A stretch of DNA of 64,000 nucleotides from Pycnococcus provasolii (Eukaryota; Chlorophyta; Pseudoscourfieldiophyceae; Pseudoscourfieldiales), in the NCBI GenBank assembly GCA_049487715.1, contig CP150577.1:434001-498000 (forward strand), read 5' to 3'. Position 1 is the first letter of the stretch. Each line of letters opens with the position of its first letter. Positions 19,659 through 29,417 of this stretch are shown piece after piece. The translations under genes and the position numbers were made by a program. Under the pieces are notes generated by a model. That model did not search any database and was not told the origin of the DNA. It saw nothing but the letters and a program-made list of their open reading frames with translations.

Positions 19659-21938
19659 ATGTTATCTCAACCTCTCGTCAAACGTTTGGTCGTCGCAGGT
19701 TTTCTCCTCGCGGCTTTTTGTGCACTACTCGTTACGTACATACCGGCGAAGAAACTGACGCCTGTAAAGCAAGTTGACTCATCATCACTTGCTCAGCCAG
19801 CAACAACACATACGACGTGCTCTGAGTTTGTGCAACCAGTTGAGCCAGCAAAACTCTCCGAGCTTGCGTTCGCTATGTACGCCTCTCAGCACCCTTCGGA
19901 CTGCTCGAACGCGCGATTCCTCGTTACGTGCGTCACGCACGGTGTTGGACTGGGAACCGATATTCACTTCTGGACGATGGCACTAGCAGCTGCGGCTAGT
20001 CACGATCGTGTGCTCGTGTTTCTTGAGGATGCAGATGTGATGCAGTGGACTTGGCGAGACGGCGTCGAGTGCGTCGACGGTCGTTCAGACTGCTTCAAGT
20101 GCTATTTCAACGACCTGACTGGCTGTAAGCCTGAACCAAGTGAACTGCAAGGTCTTTCTTGTCGCGCTGACACTTACAGCAGTGCAAGTGCCTTGGAGGC
20201 GGCGCTCGCCTCGGATGAACGCATCGTGGTATTTGGGCCTTCTAGTCAACTTGGCTTTCGGGCCGACTGGCATGGACGGCTGCCACCTCCTTTCCGAGAC
20301 GACGAGCACACGAAGTTTGAAGAGCTGGAGCTGTACCGAGCTGTGGCTGTCGAATTTCTCTTCCATAATCCGGCGAATTGGCTTAGAAAGCTTGTCTGCG
20401 ACTCTTGGTCTGAGGTGTATGGCTTTGAGGATGCACCTTCCCCTGACGAGCTTGTGACTGTTCACATCCGCGGGGGAGATAAGCACATGGAGATGAAGTT
20501 GTTAGACGTCGAGGAATACGCGCAGGCTGTGGAGACGCTGCAGAAGCGGCATGCGTCACTGCAGCAACGTATGAGTGTATATCTTGTCACAGAAAGTCAA
20601 GAGGCAGAGGCTGCGTTTAGGGAGTTTTCGAAAAGAAGAGGATGGCATCTCATTACCAATGGGAAAGGTGAAAGAATCGAGTCATTCGATAATCACAAGG
20701 CGATTCATGCGAATGAACAGAAGCGCGTTGGCATGAGCGCGTTGATATCGCTATACTTGTCGTTGCATGCGCGCTATTACGTGCTGACAACTCGATCGAA
20801 CTGGAGTCTTCTAATCGACGAACTACGCAGATCTCGAGTGAAGCCGAGTTGTGGGGGAAAGTGCACTGACGTCATTGACTTAACCGACCCTGCAGTAGGG
20901 CTTGGCTTTCCTCGTCGGACGGAGTGGGCTGATCTTCGTCAACGCGTCGTCGCGACACGGTCGGGGATGTTTAAGCTGCAGGACGCTGTTCTTCGATCTC
21001 CACATACATCTGGTGGTGCGACGGATCCACTCTCTTCTCGGCGAGAGGAAGCATCTGCATCTATTCAACATGCAGCCGACGATGCCACAACGTTCGATAC
21101 AGGAACGTTGGAACAGAACCTTGTGAATGAAAGTAAGCATGCGCCTTGTCTCGTGTTCCACCATATTCCGAAAGCTGGAGGGCTCTGGACTGCAAGAAAG
21201 ATTATGCGAGCCCTGGGATCGAATACGTCGTCTTTACAAATATACGGTCAAGCAGTGGATCGCGACATACACAATATGAGATACGGTCCTTGGAAGTTCG
21301 CTCATGGCCACTGGGGCCCAGCTGCTCCGCTGAAGCGAAATTGCTTTCGCATGACCGTCCTACGTGAACCCGTGACTCGCGTAGTCTGTGCCCTCTACTT
21401 CCATGGGCACAGTATTCAAAGCCTTTGGCAAGTAGACTTCAACCCCATTCACCGAGAGGTTTGGGCTAACTCTTCGTGTTGCCCGTGGCAGTACAATAAT
21501 GATGTGACACGTTTCCTTTCATCTGGGATATCTGATTGGGATGCGTATGCGCAAGCGTACAAATCGCGAGCTATACAGCAGCCAGTCCGAAGATTAGATC
21601 TGACACGTGGAAAACGCGCACTATGCTTGATGGACGTAGTGTGCGTTCTGAGCGACTTCGACGCGTGCATGAATCGTATCACGACGCTTTTCAATATAAC
21701 GAAAAGTTCATCTATGCTTGTAGAGAGCTTAGATCGTCATCAGACGCCAACAAGACCGAAAACTATCAGTCACGACGCTCTTAAATTGATTGAGTCGCGA
21801 AATACGCTTGACGTGAAACTCTATGAGTGGGCGAATGTACACTGCAAATACGGCCAGTGCAAGTGCGGAAACATCCCCACACCTGACACCTCCGACACCG
21901 CCATTGCGACTTATATATTCTCGTTGGAGCGAACATAA
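19659..21938 (+). CDS. Fucosyltransferase-like / sulfotransferase fusion, type II membrane protein
   Basis: 759 residues. A membrane anchor at about residues 8-27 is followed by a stem. The first catalytic part contains HIRGGDK at 269-275, the donor-binding HxRxxD signature of alpha-1,6 and protein O-fucosyltransferases, and a Ser/Asn-rich VLTTRSNWSLLIDEL strand. The second part (about 495-740) is a Golgi sulfotransferase: the PAPS 5'-phosphate loop FHHIPKAGG at 500-508 and the 3'-phosphate motif TVLREPVTRV with Arg569. Such a protein could add fucose and then sulfate the same glycan, as in fucoidan-like polymers. The start is the first ATG ahead of the anchor. I know no standard family with this pairing; both halves look intact. 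Confidence 0.85.
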   Translation: MLSQPLVKRLVVAGFLLAAFCALLVTYIPAKKLTPVKQVDSSSLAQPATTHTTCSEFVQPVEPAKLSELAFAMYASQHPSDCSNARFLVTCVTHGVGLGTDIHFWTMALAAAASHDRVLVFLEDADVMQWTWRDGVECVDGRSDCFKCYFNDLTGCKPEPSELQGLSCRADTYSSASALEAALASDERIVVFGPSSQLGFRADWHGRLPPPFRDDEHTKFEELELYRAVAVEFLFHNPANWLRKLVCDSWSEVYGFEDAPSPDELVTVHIRGGDKHMEMKLLDVEEYAQAVETLQKRHASLQQRMSVYLVTESQEAEAAFREFSKRRGWHLITNGKGERIESFDNHKAIHANEQKRVGMSALISLYLSLHARYYVLTTRSNWSLLIDELRRSRVKPSCGGKCTDVIDLTDPAVGLGFPRRTEWADLRQRVVATRSGMFKLQDAVLRSPHTSGGATDPLSSRREEASASIQHAADDATTFDTGTLEQNLVNESKHAPCLVFHHIPKAGGLWTARKIMRALGSNTSSLQIYGQAVDRDIHNMRYGPWKFAHGHWGPAAPLKRNCFRMTVLREPVTRVVCALYFHGHSIQSLWQVDFNPIHREVWANSSCCPWQYNNDVTRFLSSGISDWDAYAQAYKSRAIQQPVRRLDLTRGKRALCLMDVVCVLSDFDACMNRITTLFNITKSSSMLVESLDRHQTPTRPKTISHDALKLIESRNTLDVKLYEWANVHCKYGQCKCGNIPTPDTSDTAIATYIFSLERT

Positions 21939-21982
21939 GAGCGACAACGAGGGTGTATAATATCTCTTGTAGTCTTCACACA

Positions 21983-22177
21983 CACACACTCCAGCTCGAA
22001 GCGATTCTGGCGCATCGCAGGCTTCCCGGACGTGGCTTGAACTACGAACTCACGGTCAAATACGTCGACAGACCCATCGACTTTCAGCCCAACAAGATCA
22101 GCTTGAAGGACGCTCTCGTCAAAGGCGCTGCGACCACGCGCGCCTACTTCGCCAAGTGGAATCTCGGCAACCTCTGA
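21983..22177 (+). pseudogene. Chromodomain fragment, retrotransposon-like
   Basis: About 64 codons ending in TGA include EAILAHRRLPGRGLNYEL and TVKYVDRPIDF, the start of a chromodomain as found at the C-terminus of Ty3/gypsy integrases. No upstream integrase is present. A G-rich run follows. It is a stranded fragment directly downstream of the fucosyltransferase-sulfotransferase gene. Confidence 0.55.
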
Positions 22178-22471
22178 GGGGGGTGGGTGGGGGTGGGGTG
22201 GGGTGGGGGGGGGGGGGAGTATCACCGGACCGGTGATGATTGCAAAACCTACTCAACCCCCTAATCATTCGAAACCCTCATTTAAACATTCGCGCGCATT
22301 CTGACGCGCTCGCGAGGCTCACAGCTCTGCTCGCCTCTACTTATTGCCCCTAGTAACTATCATTCTACTCTTTCCCTACTCTTACCTATATTATGTAATA
22401 ACATAATTTTTATGCGTGTTGATGTATCCGTGATTTGATTTGGTGTATAATTATAAATTCGAACTCGACTC
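22178..22471. other. Spacer with G-tract and telomere-like words
   Basis: A poly-G run (22183-22218) is followed by CCCCCTAATC-type words and AT-rich unique sequence. No gene is supported. Confidence 0.4.
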
Positions 22472-22515
22472 GCAAAGTTCGATCTTTTTCCCCCGGGAAA
22501 AAGATCGAACTTTGC
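22472..22515. repeat. Perfect 21-bp inverted repeat (hairpin)
   Basis: Arms of 21 nt (GCAAAGTTCGATC then a T/C run) flank a 2-nt centre, with no mismatch. No gene immediately abuts it, although a gene fragment ends at 22547 on the minus strand. It could be a terminator, a recombination site or a cruciform-prone element. Confidence 0.85.
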
Positions 22516-22546
22516 AAAAAACAAACTCCCCCCCCCCCCTCCCCCT

Positions 22547-22958
22547 TCACATGTCTTTTCTCAGAAATTTCATGATGTCGGGCATAGGATGCTGAGAAGT
22601 AGTTCCATCAGTCCATTTCACAAGAAATTGAGCGATACCAAACCTCCGGCCAGAAAAAAATGTTCCCCCCCCCTTCTACCACCCAATGAACGGGGTACCA
22701 TCGATATATTTTTGTCCTATTACATGGTGCCAAGACGGCAGGTATGGTCCACTTGTTCCCCTGTAGATTGTGGTTGTGGCGAAGGGTGTTTCACTTTTCC
22801 ATGGGTTTGCAAGCACATGTTTCTGGGTGGTATGCCCTGAAGGGGGGGGTACATTTTTTTCTGGCCGGAGTTTGGTAGTAGAATCATAAGACATAATTTG
22901 GCCAGTCATGTAGATAACCTCACCACCAACATGACGAGCATCTATCACAAATTTAGAA
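22547..22958 (-). pseudogene. C-terminal end of a chromodomain-like protein, split by a MITE
   Basis: Reading leftward from 22958, the frame encodes ARHVGGEVIYMTGQIMSYD, is interrupted by the TA-flanked element 22638-22875, and resumes with AQFLVKWTDGTTSQHP to a TGA at 22547. Removing the MITE and one TA joins the two parts in the same frame, so the insertion hit coding DNA. The VKW and following pattern resemble a chromo/Tudor-like barrel. The upstream part of the gene is cut off by the MULE that starts at 22959. Confidence 0.6.
22638..22875. mobile_element. 238-bp MITE with terminal inverted repeats and TA target duplication
   Basis: Ends are CCAAACCTCCGGCCAG and, on the other strand, CCAAACTCCGGCCAG, both continuing through an A-run, giving arms of about 33 bp. 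Each end abuts TA, the target of Tc1/mariner/IS630 elements. There is no internal gene. A DDE_3 transposase of the right class lies at 11186-12256, although matching ends were not found there. Confidence 0.8.
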
Positions 22959-25635
22959 GGGAAAATCGCAGTTCTACCCCGACTGAAAAGTCGAAATCCC
23001 AGTTCTACCCTTTTTTGTCCCAGTTCTACCCTAACTGAAAAAGAAATACCCAGTTTTACCATGATTTGCCCCAGTTCTACCCCGGCCTCGCCTCAGACGA
23101 CACTCTTCCTCTTCCCATTTCAGGCATCTATGTGGTTTTGTGCTGCGGCACCTGTTTCCACTGAATCAGCAAGGACGAAACCAGGGCACTTCTTAGAGCC
23201 AGCTCTATGCCCTTTCTGCTTGCAAACCCTGCACGTCATCTTCTTCGTCGCCATCTCGAGACTGCTTAATTGTCTAGTGGGTTTGGCTGGACGTCCGGCG
23301 CGCCTTGGAGCTGCGGTGGGAGCTTGCAATGCACGCTTCGCAACAAGCTCAAGGTCAGCCGTACCCGGTGCTGTCTTCCTACCGTCGTTTGCCTTGTCAT
23401 ACTGCTGCCGCCAACGCACAGTGGTATCGAAGTCCTTGAGATGGTGACTCAGGTCGATGCCCGCGGCTTTCGCAGCAGCCGCAAGGTGTACACAGAAGGG
23501 TCCTTCGACGACCTCTGGACGGCAGCACGTACAGCTTGCTTCGTTCAAGTTGACGATGAGGTAAGCGTTCGGGTAGTTCTTGTGCATGACGTGCGCAACT
23601 CTTTGAGATTCACCTTGCCAACTAACCAAGAAGTCACTCACGTCTTTTCCAGTTTCACCGCCACTGAGCAGGAACTTGCGAATCCGAGGGGGCGCGACAT
23701 CAGTGCACTTATAGGCATCACGTCCGTGTTCTTCGATGTCTTTTTCAATCGTGGACACGAGCTTGACCATCATGTTGAGTGGATCGGCTGTGCGGATACC
23801 CACCACACGCAGCTTGTTGTTCCAACTCTCTGCTGGGTTTTGGGTCGCCCAACCGCGCAGGTGATGACCACCCAGGTACGCAGGTCGCAAGAATTGCTCT
23901 TCGGCAGGAGCTTTCGAAAGGTACGTCTTTGTTGCTTCGTTCATGTTCTCCATCGCATGCCTGAACTTGATCGCACTGTACCCGTAAACCGCTTCCTCAT
24001 ATAGCTTGGCCCCTGCAGCTCCCACGCCAGCTTGTTGTTGGCAGTTCGGCACTCTGTGATTCTTGCACATGAACTTGTGCATGCTCGGAAAGACATCCTT
24101 GCGAGATGGCACCAAGCCTTTATCGGCATCGGCTACGTTCGAGTGTTCCGGCGTGTTCATGTGTGGGCCGTAAAAGTGGCTCACGTGCTTGAAGTGCTCT
24201 GTCCAGGATTCTTTCGACTCATTCTTGATGGTGAACGTGGTCGCCAGATTGAGAATGCCTCGATTCGCATCAACCGTCGACGTGCTTAGGAGAGTACCTT
24301 TGACAGCACCGTCGCAAGAGCATCCGTCGCTAAACGATGGCGTGGATTCGAGCATGCCCGCCTCCATTATCTTCACCATTGCCTGCGGCACGTACGTGAA
24401 GCCGACGAAGTATGGACCGCCAGCATCCGTGATCGATGAGGTGTCCGGTTCGGTGAACGGCGGTATCTCGTCAGCTTTCGAATACTTGTAGACGTGATCG
24501 GCTTTCGCCCTTTCAACGTATATTTTTTTCATGCCTTTCGCATCTGTGGTGTTCACCTCCATGAATCCCACACCTGACTTGTTCACGAGATCCGCGTACG
24601 GAAGTACCTTTGACATGTTGTCTCCCGGCGAGAATTGTGCGGTTTTTGCCTCCGAGAGCACCTTCCCAGCAAACTTAGCGGTCACCGTCTTGCTGACATA
24701 GGGCGCGATGTGCGCCACGGCATGCTTTGGCTGGAGGTTGGGATTGTTGGTGACCGCCGCCTTCAGGACGGGCATGAGATCGCGAGCCTTATAGTTGTGT
24801 CTCTTTTCTCGTGTCTTTCGAGCCGGGAAAGCCGTACACGTGTGTGCCGAACACGAGGAAACCTTCCATGTGCCATTGTTTTGGACTCTGAGAGATATGT
24901 TGAAGTGACACGGTGTACAGGAACACTTCGCTCTGAGCATCGTGGCATCCTTCTTTGACATCTCTACGAGCTTAACATCTCTTTCCGCGACTGCTTTGAT
25001 GTCTGCCTCGGCCTTCGCCCTCGACGCGTACACCATGCCCTCCTCGAACGTGTGTTCTTTGACTTCTGCAATGGTCCTCGGCATAAAAGGCGACGCTGCC
25101 TCCATTAGCTCAACTGCGTGTTCCCGCCGTGATTTTTCCGCGTCCCGCCGCTTCTTCTTCCTCTCTGGGGTAGACAGCGCGTCTTCTTGAGCATTCCGTG
25201 GCCTTCCTATCTTTTTCACAGGCTGCTCTTCACCATCCATCACAACATCGTTCGCGGAGGCCTCGACACTCGCGGAGTGACCCGGCGCATCTGACACGGG
25301 CACCGTGCCAGTGCGTGCGCTTCGGCGTAGTACGACCCTAGGTCCGTCATGGCCACGGCGGACAACCTTGACGCGACCTTGAACTCTATCTTGTAGCGCC
25401 ATGAGTGCGCCGGCAGCAGCGCCAGCGCCATATGACGCCCTCGCTGCTTCGGAGCGTAGGATGGGCATCTAACTAATGATGAATTTCGCGCGCTTTTTCA
25501 AGTTCCAGTCGGGGTAGAACTGGGGCAAATCATGGTAAAACTGGGTATTTCTTTTTCAGTTAGGGTAGAACTGGGACAAAAAAGGGTAGAACTGGGATTT
25601 CGACTTTTCAGTCGGGGTAGAACTGCGATTTTCCC
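22959..25635 (-). mobile_element. Complete Mutator-like element (MULE) with 126-bp TIRs
   Basis: 22959-23084 and 25510-25635 are inverted copies of equal length (126 bp), each made of repeated CAGTTCTACCC words spaced by about 20 bp. They enclose a single intact transposase gene. Flanking 9-mers (ATTTAGAAG and ATTATAAAG) match at 6 of 9 positions and may be a decayed target duplication. The intact ORF and near-identical arms suggest a recent or still functional insertion. Confidence 0.88.
23120..25468 (-). CDS. MULE transposase with SWIM finger and zinc knuckle
   Basis: 782 residues, uninterrupted. The N-terminal third is basic with an AT-hook-like KKIGRPRNAQ and a Cys/His stretch (CSCTPCHFN). 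The central transposase region includes SNVADADKG, CKNHRVPNC and the WATQNPAESWNNK segment expected to hold the last acidic residue. Near the C-terminus is a SWIM finger (CTCCRPEVVEGPFCVHLAAA) and finally a zinc knuckle, CRVCKQKGHRAGSKKC. This is the usual MULE order of DNA-binding, DDE core and SWIM. It should bind the 126-bp TIRs and mobilise the element. The start is the ATG just inside the right TIR. Confidence 0.9.
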   Translation of the reverse strand: MPILRSEAARASYGAGAAAGALMALQDRVQGRVKVVRRGHDGPRVVLRRSARTGTVPVSDAPGHSASVEASANDVVMDGEEQPVKKIGRPRNAQEDALSTPERKKKRRDAEKSRREHAVELMEAASPFMPRTIAEVKEHTFEEGMVYASRAKAEADIKAVAERDVKLVEMSKKDATMLRAKCSCTPCHFNISLRVQNNGTWKVSSCSAHTCTAFPARKTREKRHNYKARDLMPVLKAAVTNNPNLQPKHAVAHIAPYVSKTVTAKFAGKVLSEAKTAQFSPGDNMSKVLPYADLVNKSGVGFMEVNTTDAKGMKKIYVERAKADHVYKYSKADEIPPFTEPDTSSITDAGGPYFVGFTYVPQAMVKIMEAGMLESTPSFSDGCSCDGAVKGTLLSTSTVDANRGILNLATTFTIKNESKESWTEHFKHVSHFYGPHMNTPEHSNVADADKGLVPSRKDVFPSMHKFMCKNHRVPNCQQQAGVGAAGAKLYEEAVYGYSAIKFRHAMENMNEATKTYLSKAPAEEQFLRPAYLGGHHLRGWATQNPAESWNNKLRVVGIRTADPLNMMVKLVSTIEKDIEEHGRDAYKCTDVAPPRIRKFLLSGGETGKDVSDFLVSWQGESQRVAHVMHKNYPNAYLIVNLNEASCTCCRPEVVEGPFCVHLAAAAKAAGIDLSHHLKDFDTTVRWRQQYDKANDGRKTAPGTADLELVAKRALQAPTAAPRRAGRPAKPTRQLSSLEMATKKMTCRVCKQKGHRAGSKKCPGFVLADSVETGAAAQNHIDA

Positions 25636-25656
25636 ATTATAAAGTAAGGATGAGAT

Positions 25657-27471
25657 CTAAACGGGATCAAAATATGATACCACTAGTCGAGATTGAAGCC
25701 GAAGAGAAACATTCACATAGTCCATGCATCTGTGGAGGCTTACGTGCTCACAATCGCCATCGCCATTGTACTGACAGCTTTCAAACACTCTGGCTGGATA
25801 AATAGCCATGCCATTAAAACACGACTTAACTTCGATGGGGCCTTCATTAGGACTTATGCACCGTCGTACGTTTGGACTTGAAATGGTTTCTGGATCAAAA
25901 TCGTAAGTTCTACTCCGATATGCATAGCTATCATACATGCGAAAGTCTTCCGCGCCAAATATTCCATTCGCACAAATAGCTTGACCATATGGAATTGAAA
26001 TTGCCTCAAACCACACTCTCCTTGGAGACCAATTTGCTAGATCCATATCTACCACGATAACCAAATCTGGGGAAAAGACTGATTTGTTTTGAAATTGCGC
26101 CTGGATAAAGTCGACGTATTTATTTCTATATGCTGCAAGACGTTTTGTCCGATCTTTCGAGTGGAGAGCTCCAGACATTCCAAGTGTTTCGGATAAGACT
26201 GTGACGTTCTCTTTGTTCCACTGCTTCAGCAAACTCGCGGTATCATCTGTCGAGTCATTCTCGTAGATAAAGACTCGTGCACTATTGAATTGAGCGGCAG
26301 TTTTGTCAATCAGTCCTCGCACGCGGGAAAAGTGTGGGGAGATGTTGTGCGCGATACCACAAATGATCACACTGATATTATTTGGATACCATGCCGGCTC
26401 TTCTGCTTTATTGTGCAGCTTATGCTGGATAATGCACGAGTCTTCGCCGGTGTCACTAACATGGAAATCGTCTTGGTTTTGATTAATGCCTCCTTTCCCA
26501 TGTACATTGTCTGGCGTGTGCAGTGATGCACACTCTGAGTGTGCGTCAACATCACTGGAACGCCGTCGAGTGGCAGGTGGTGGCTGATCGTACACCTTGC
26601 TCCACTCCAAGTAATCAACGAGAAGCTCCTCGCGACTGCGCGTCGGCCTCGCGTGTAGTGGTCTTACGCCACGATGCAAAGCTGACAAGGGTAAAGCCTC
26701 GAGAACGCCTCTTGGAAGAAGGTCCTCGCGCAAGAAAAAGGCGTTCACGCTAGCACGGTCGGTGTACACGAGCACATAGCCGCCGTGTTGTCTTGCTAAT
26801 AGGTCCAGCGCGTCCAACGAGGCACCCATCACCGCATCGCCTGTCCAGGTGTGTCGTTGAGCGCCCGTGGGGTCCGGGAACGTGCGATAACAACCAAGCT
26901 CGAAGTTCATATTGAACTCAACCACCACCACGCGTGGTCGGTATCCCGCCTTCAACAGCCTTCGCCACACCCACAAGTCATACGAGTCAATATCTATGCT
27001 CAGAAGGTCAAACGTCTGTGACACGCGATACTTCTCAAAGAGCTCAACAATGTTCGACGGCAAGATCACTTCCTTGTGAAGGTTTTTTGAAGGATTCTCG
27101 TTCCCACCATCCATAAGTAAGCCGCTCCAGCCCTTTTGCTCTAACAGATACCGCGTATTCGTCTCCACACCACTCTCTGCGTCAAACTCCACGTAGTACT
27201 TGTCCGTCGTTCCGATGTATTCAAAGATGGTCTCAAGCACGCCATCTTCACCTTGCTGCGAAAACACCTTTCGTTCACGACTCTCGAGTGTCCGCTGCCA
27301 TGCCAGAAAGCTAGACAATGTTGTGTTCTTTTGGAATGGGTGCCTAAGACTGTCTGTGCGGTTTGACGACGCAAGAAAGTTGGCACCCAAATACAAAACC
27401 AGAATTGTGTAGAGAACGAGTGCCATGACTGCACCCGCCACGCAGAGTCTAAACGCGGTGAATCGTCGCAT
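25657..27471 (-). CDS. FkbM-like methyltransferase / glycosyltransferase fusion
   Basis: 604 residues from the ATG at 27471; numbering here includes one upstream GTG codon. An anchor at 11-33 is followed by a short stem. The FkbM-like module at ~54-290 has FSQQGEDGVLETIFEYIG, LLSIDIDSYDLWVW and VVVVEFNMNFE; its EFDAESG differs from EFGTESG in the four-domain gene. The C-terminal part (~365-605) is a GT-A-like transferase: ISVIICGIAHN, FIYENDSTDDTASLL, the acidic VVDMDLANWSP and a Cys-rich end with GDGDCEHVSLH. It is probably a Golgi enzyme that adds a sugar and methylates it. The leader and first ~52 codons are duplicated, inverted, at 17396-17700. The stop lies only about 20 bp from the MULE right end. 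Confidence 0.82.
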   Translation of the reverse strand: MRRFTAFRLCVAGAVMALVLYTILVLYLGANFLASSNRTDSLRHPFQKNTTLSSFLAWQRTLESRERKVFSQQGEDGVLETIFEYIGTTDKYYVEFDAESGVETNTRYLLEQKGWSGLLMDGGNENPSKNLHKEVILPSNIVELFEKYRVSQTFDLLSIDIDSYDLWVWRRLLKAGYRPRVVVVEFNMNFELGCYRTFPDPTGAQRHTWTGDAVMGASLDALDLLARQHGGYVLVYTDRASVNAFFLREDLLPRGVLEALPLSALHRGVRPLHARPTRSREELLVDYLEWSKVYDQPPPATRRRSSDVDAHSECASLHTPDNVHGKGGINQNQDDFHVSDTGEDSCIIQHKLHNKAEEPAWYPNNISVIICGIAHNISPHFSRVRGLIDKTAAQFNSARVFIYENDSTDDTASLLKQWNKENVTVLSETLGMSGALHSKDRTKRLAAYRNKYVDFIQAQFQNKSVFSPDLVIVVDMDLANWSPRRVWFEAISIPYGQAICANGIFGAEDFRMYDSYAYRSRTYDFDPETISSPNVRRCISPNEGPIEVKSCFNGMAIYPARVFESCQYNGDGDCEHVSLHRCMDYVNVSLRLQSRLVVSYFDPV

Positions 27472-27615
27472 CACGTCCTAGTGTGCAAGGGAAAGTGTGT
27501 CGGTTTTGGCGGAATCGTCAAGAGTGAAAGTATCCTAGAGCGATACGAAAAGGAAAGAATTGTGATGAAATTTACTCAACCACTTGCATTCTGTTCAGAT
27601 TAGCCGTTGGTCACG
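27472..27615 (-). promoter_or_regulatory. Leader of the FkbM-GT gene, duplicated at 17396-17539
   Basis: The ~140 bp upstream of the ATG match the inverted copy at 17396-17539 almost base for base, which outlines the minimal duplicated control region. No TATA box is evident. Confidence 0.5.
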
Positions 27616-27804
27616 GGAAATAGTGTCGAGAATAATCTCGACACTGTTTCCTCATCCTATTATTTCTATTTCCTTTCAGTATTTCCTTACCTCCTACATT
27701 CAACAAAAAATTGGGACGGACTTACAGAGCCGTTCAACGATGCGGTGGGGATCCATTCGTTGGTCGCAATCTCGGCCCAGCCCCTCTGTTGGCTTTGTCC
27801 CTGA

Positions 27805-28128
27805 CCTATCTCTGCCTCTTCTGCCCTCTCTTCTGCCGACAAGACGGGAGGTGGCCAACAGGGATCGCAGAATGCAGTCGGGCAGGCTGGCCAGAACCCC
27901 CGCACTGCTGGGTCCCCGGTACCTTACAAGGAATTGCCGGAGGAAAGGAAGAAAAGCATAATTGCCTTCCAAAAAGCTCATACGCCGCCTTACACTGCTG
28001 AGCCGGACAAAATTTCTGCAATTAAGCTAGGGCTGTGCCTATTCTGTGGCAAATACGGCCACCGCCAAGCAACCTGCTATAAGACCAAGAACTCGACCTC
28101 AACTAATTCGGCTGCTACGGAGGCAAGA
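27805..28128 (+). pseudogene. Retrotransposon gag C-terminus with zinc knuckle
   Basis: About 108 codons, Gln/Gly/Ala-rich, then LPEERKKSIIAFQKAH and a perfect CX2CX4HX4C knuckle (CLFCGKYGHRQATC). It has no start and ends at the junction with the dispersed CT-rich repeat at about 28120. It is typical of the nucleocapsid part of copia/gypsy gag. No protease follows. Confidence 0.7.
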
Positions 28129-28405
28129 GGGAGAAAAAAAAAGTTGATTTCCCTGTCAGCATGTGGCAAACTAACCTTAGAAATTGTCCATCCTTACTAG
28201 AACTCCACCCTCTTCCCCCCGTCCGTCTCGTTGTTTGCCCACCCTCTCACCCTCTCCCAGAGACTCTCTCTTCTCTCTCTGCTCTCTCTCTGTTCATCTC
28301 TTGTCTCTATTCATCTTGTTCATCTCTCTTCTCTCTGTTCATCTCTCTTCTCTCTGTTCATCTCTCTTGTCTCTGTTCATCTCTCTTGTCTCTCTTCATC
28401 TCTCT
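28120..28405. repeat. Second copy of the CT-rich dispersed repeat
   Basis: Matches 9082-9460 from GGCAAGAGGGAG through the TCTCTCTGTTCA array, with a shorter array here. Confidence 0.75.
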
Positions 28406-29110
28406 GATGTACCACCGGCGGATGAGGGTGGTGAACGCATACCGACAGATGGCGGAGATGGCCGTTTTTTCGCCACCTCCAGGAGGACCTCTCCACAACG
28501 GGGCGTTAGGTCGGCGGAGAACAACGGGGCGATTGTGACGACGTAAGAAGGTTGGGCCCTGTGGGGTCGTCACCCACACACACACACTACACACATGGGA
28601 GCCAATCGAAAAGAATCCAATCGAATCCAAGAGGGAACGGCTCTCACGAAGAGAAAGCCAAAGAAAAGGAATCTATATATGTATAACCATTCTCAAAGTA
28701 AACGAAGTAAACGCGTTGGCCAATGGAGGCCATACACAACCAGATCTAATCTTATCACTTAAGACAAACCATGAAAATATCCAGTGGAGACCAAAAGGTA
28801 TCCACAAGAAACCCAATTAAATATCCAAAACAAAGAGGACCGGGATCCCCTAAGGGAAACCCCAATAGAAAACCAAAAAGAAACCCCAAACCTTAACAAG
28901 TGTGAAGTGGAGCTGTTTGAGGGCAGGTTTGAAACTTTGAAAAGGGCGGAAGGGTGGGAAGAGGCACCCCGAAGTCGGCAATTCCCCGTGGAGGTAGGAA
29001 CTTACCGTTTTCTACCCAAACTACAACCTATGCAAATTGCCCAAGTTGAACTTCGGCAAGTCGATGCAGCCCTCAAACTTTGCCCCAAGTTTTTTTGCAT
29101 AGGTTCCCTC
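28406..29110. other. Repeat-derived spacer
   Basis: Includes a CA microsatellite (28570-28590) and AT-rich sequence with CCAAT/CCAAA-like words. No gene is supported. Confidence 0.4.
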
Positions 29111-29111
29111 T

Positions 29112-29356
29112 AAGGTCGGGCAACCTTTTTCACCATGCCTTGCATTGGCAACCTTTTTTTTGATCGGGGCTCCAGGTCGGAGGGAGGTGGGCAAATTTTG
29201 TTGGTCGGCGCCAAGGTCGGGAGGCGTTGCCGCTCATCGCGCCTTTGTTGCGATGGGTGAATTCGCAGTTCGGTGGGATGGGTGGTGTAGTCGAGGAGGG
29301 GGAATGTCTCTAAAAATGGGGGTTTCAGCTCTAGGCCCCCGGCCACCTTATCCCCT
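29112..29356. repeat. GGTCGG-rich dispersed repeat, copy 2
   Basis: Shorter version of 18893-19210. The same borders are kept and about 75 bp are missing internally. Confidence 0.8.
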
Positions 29357-29417
29357 AATACTAACCAAACTTTCTCTCGGTCACTCTAATGATATTCGCT
29401 GACTCTTTATTGTCAAG

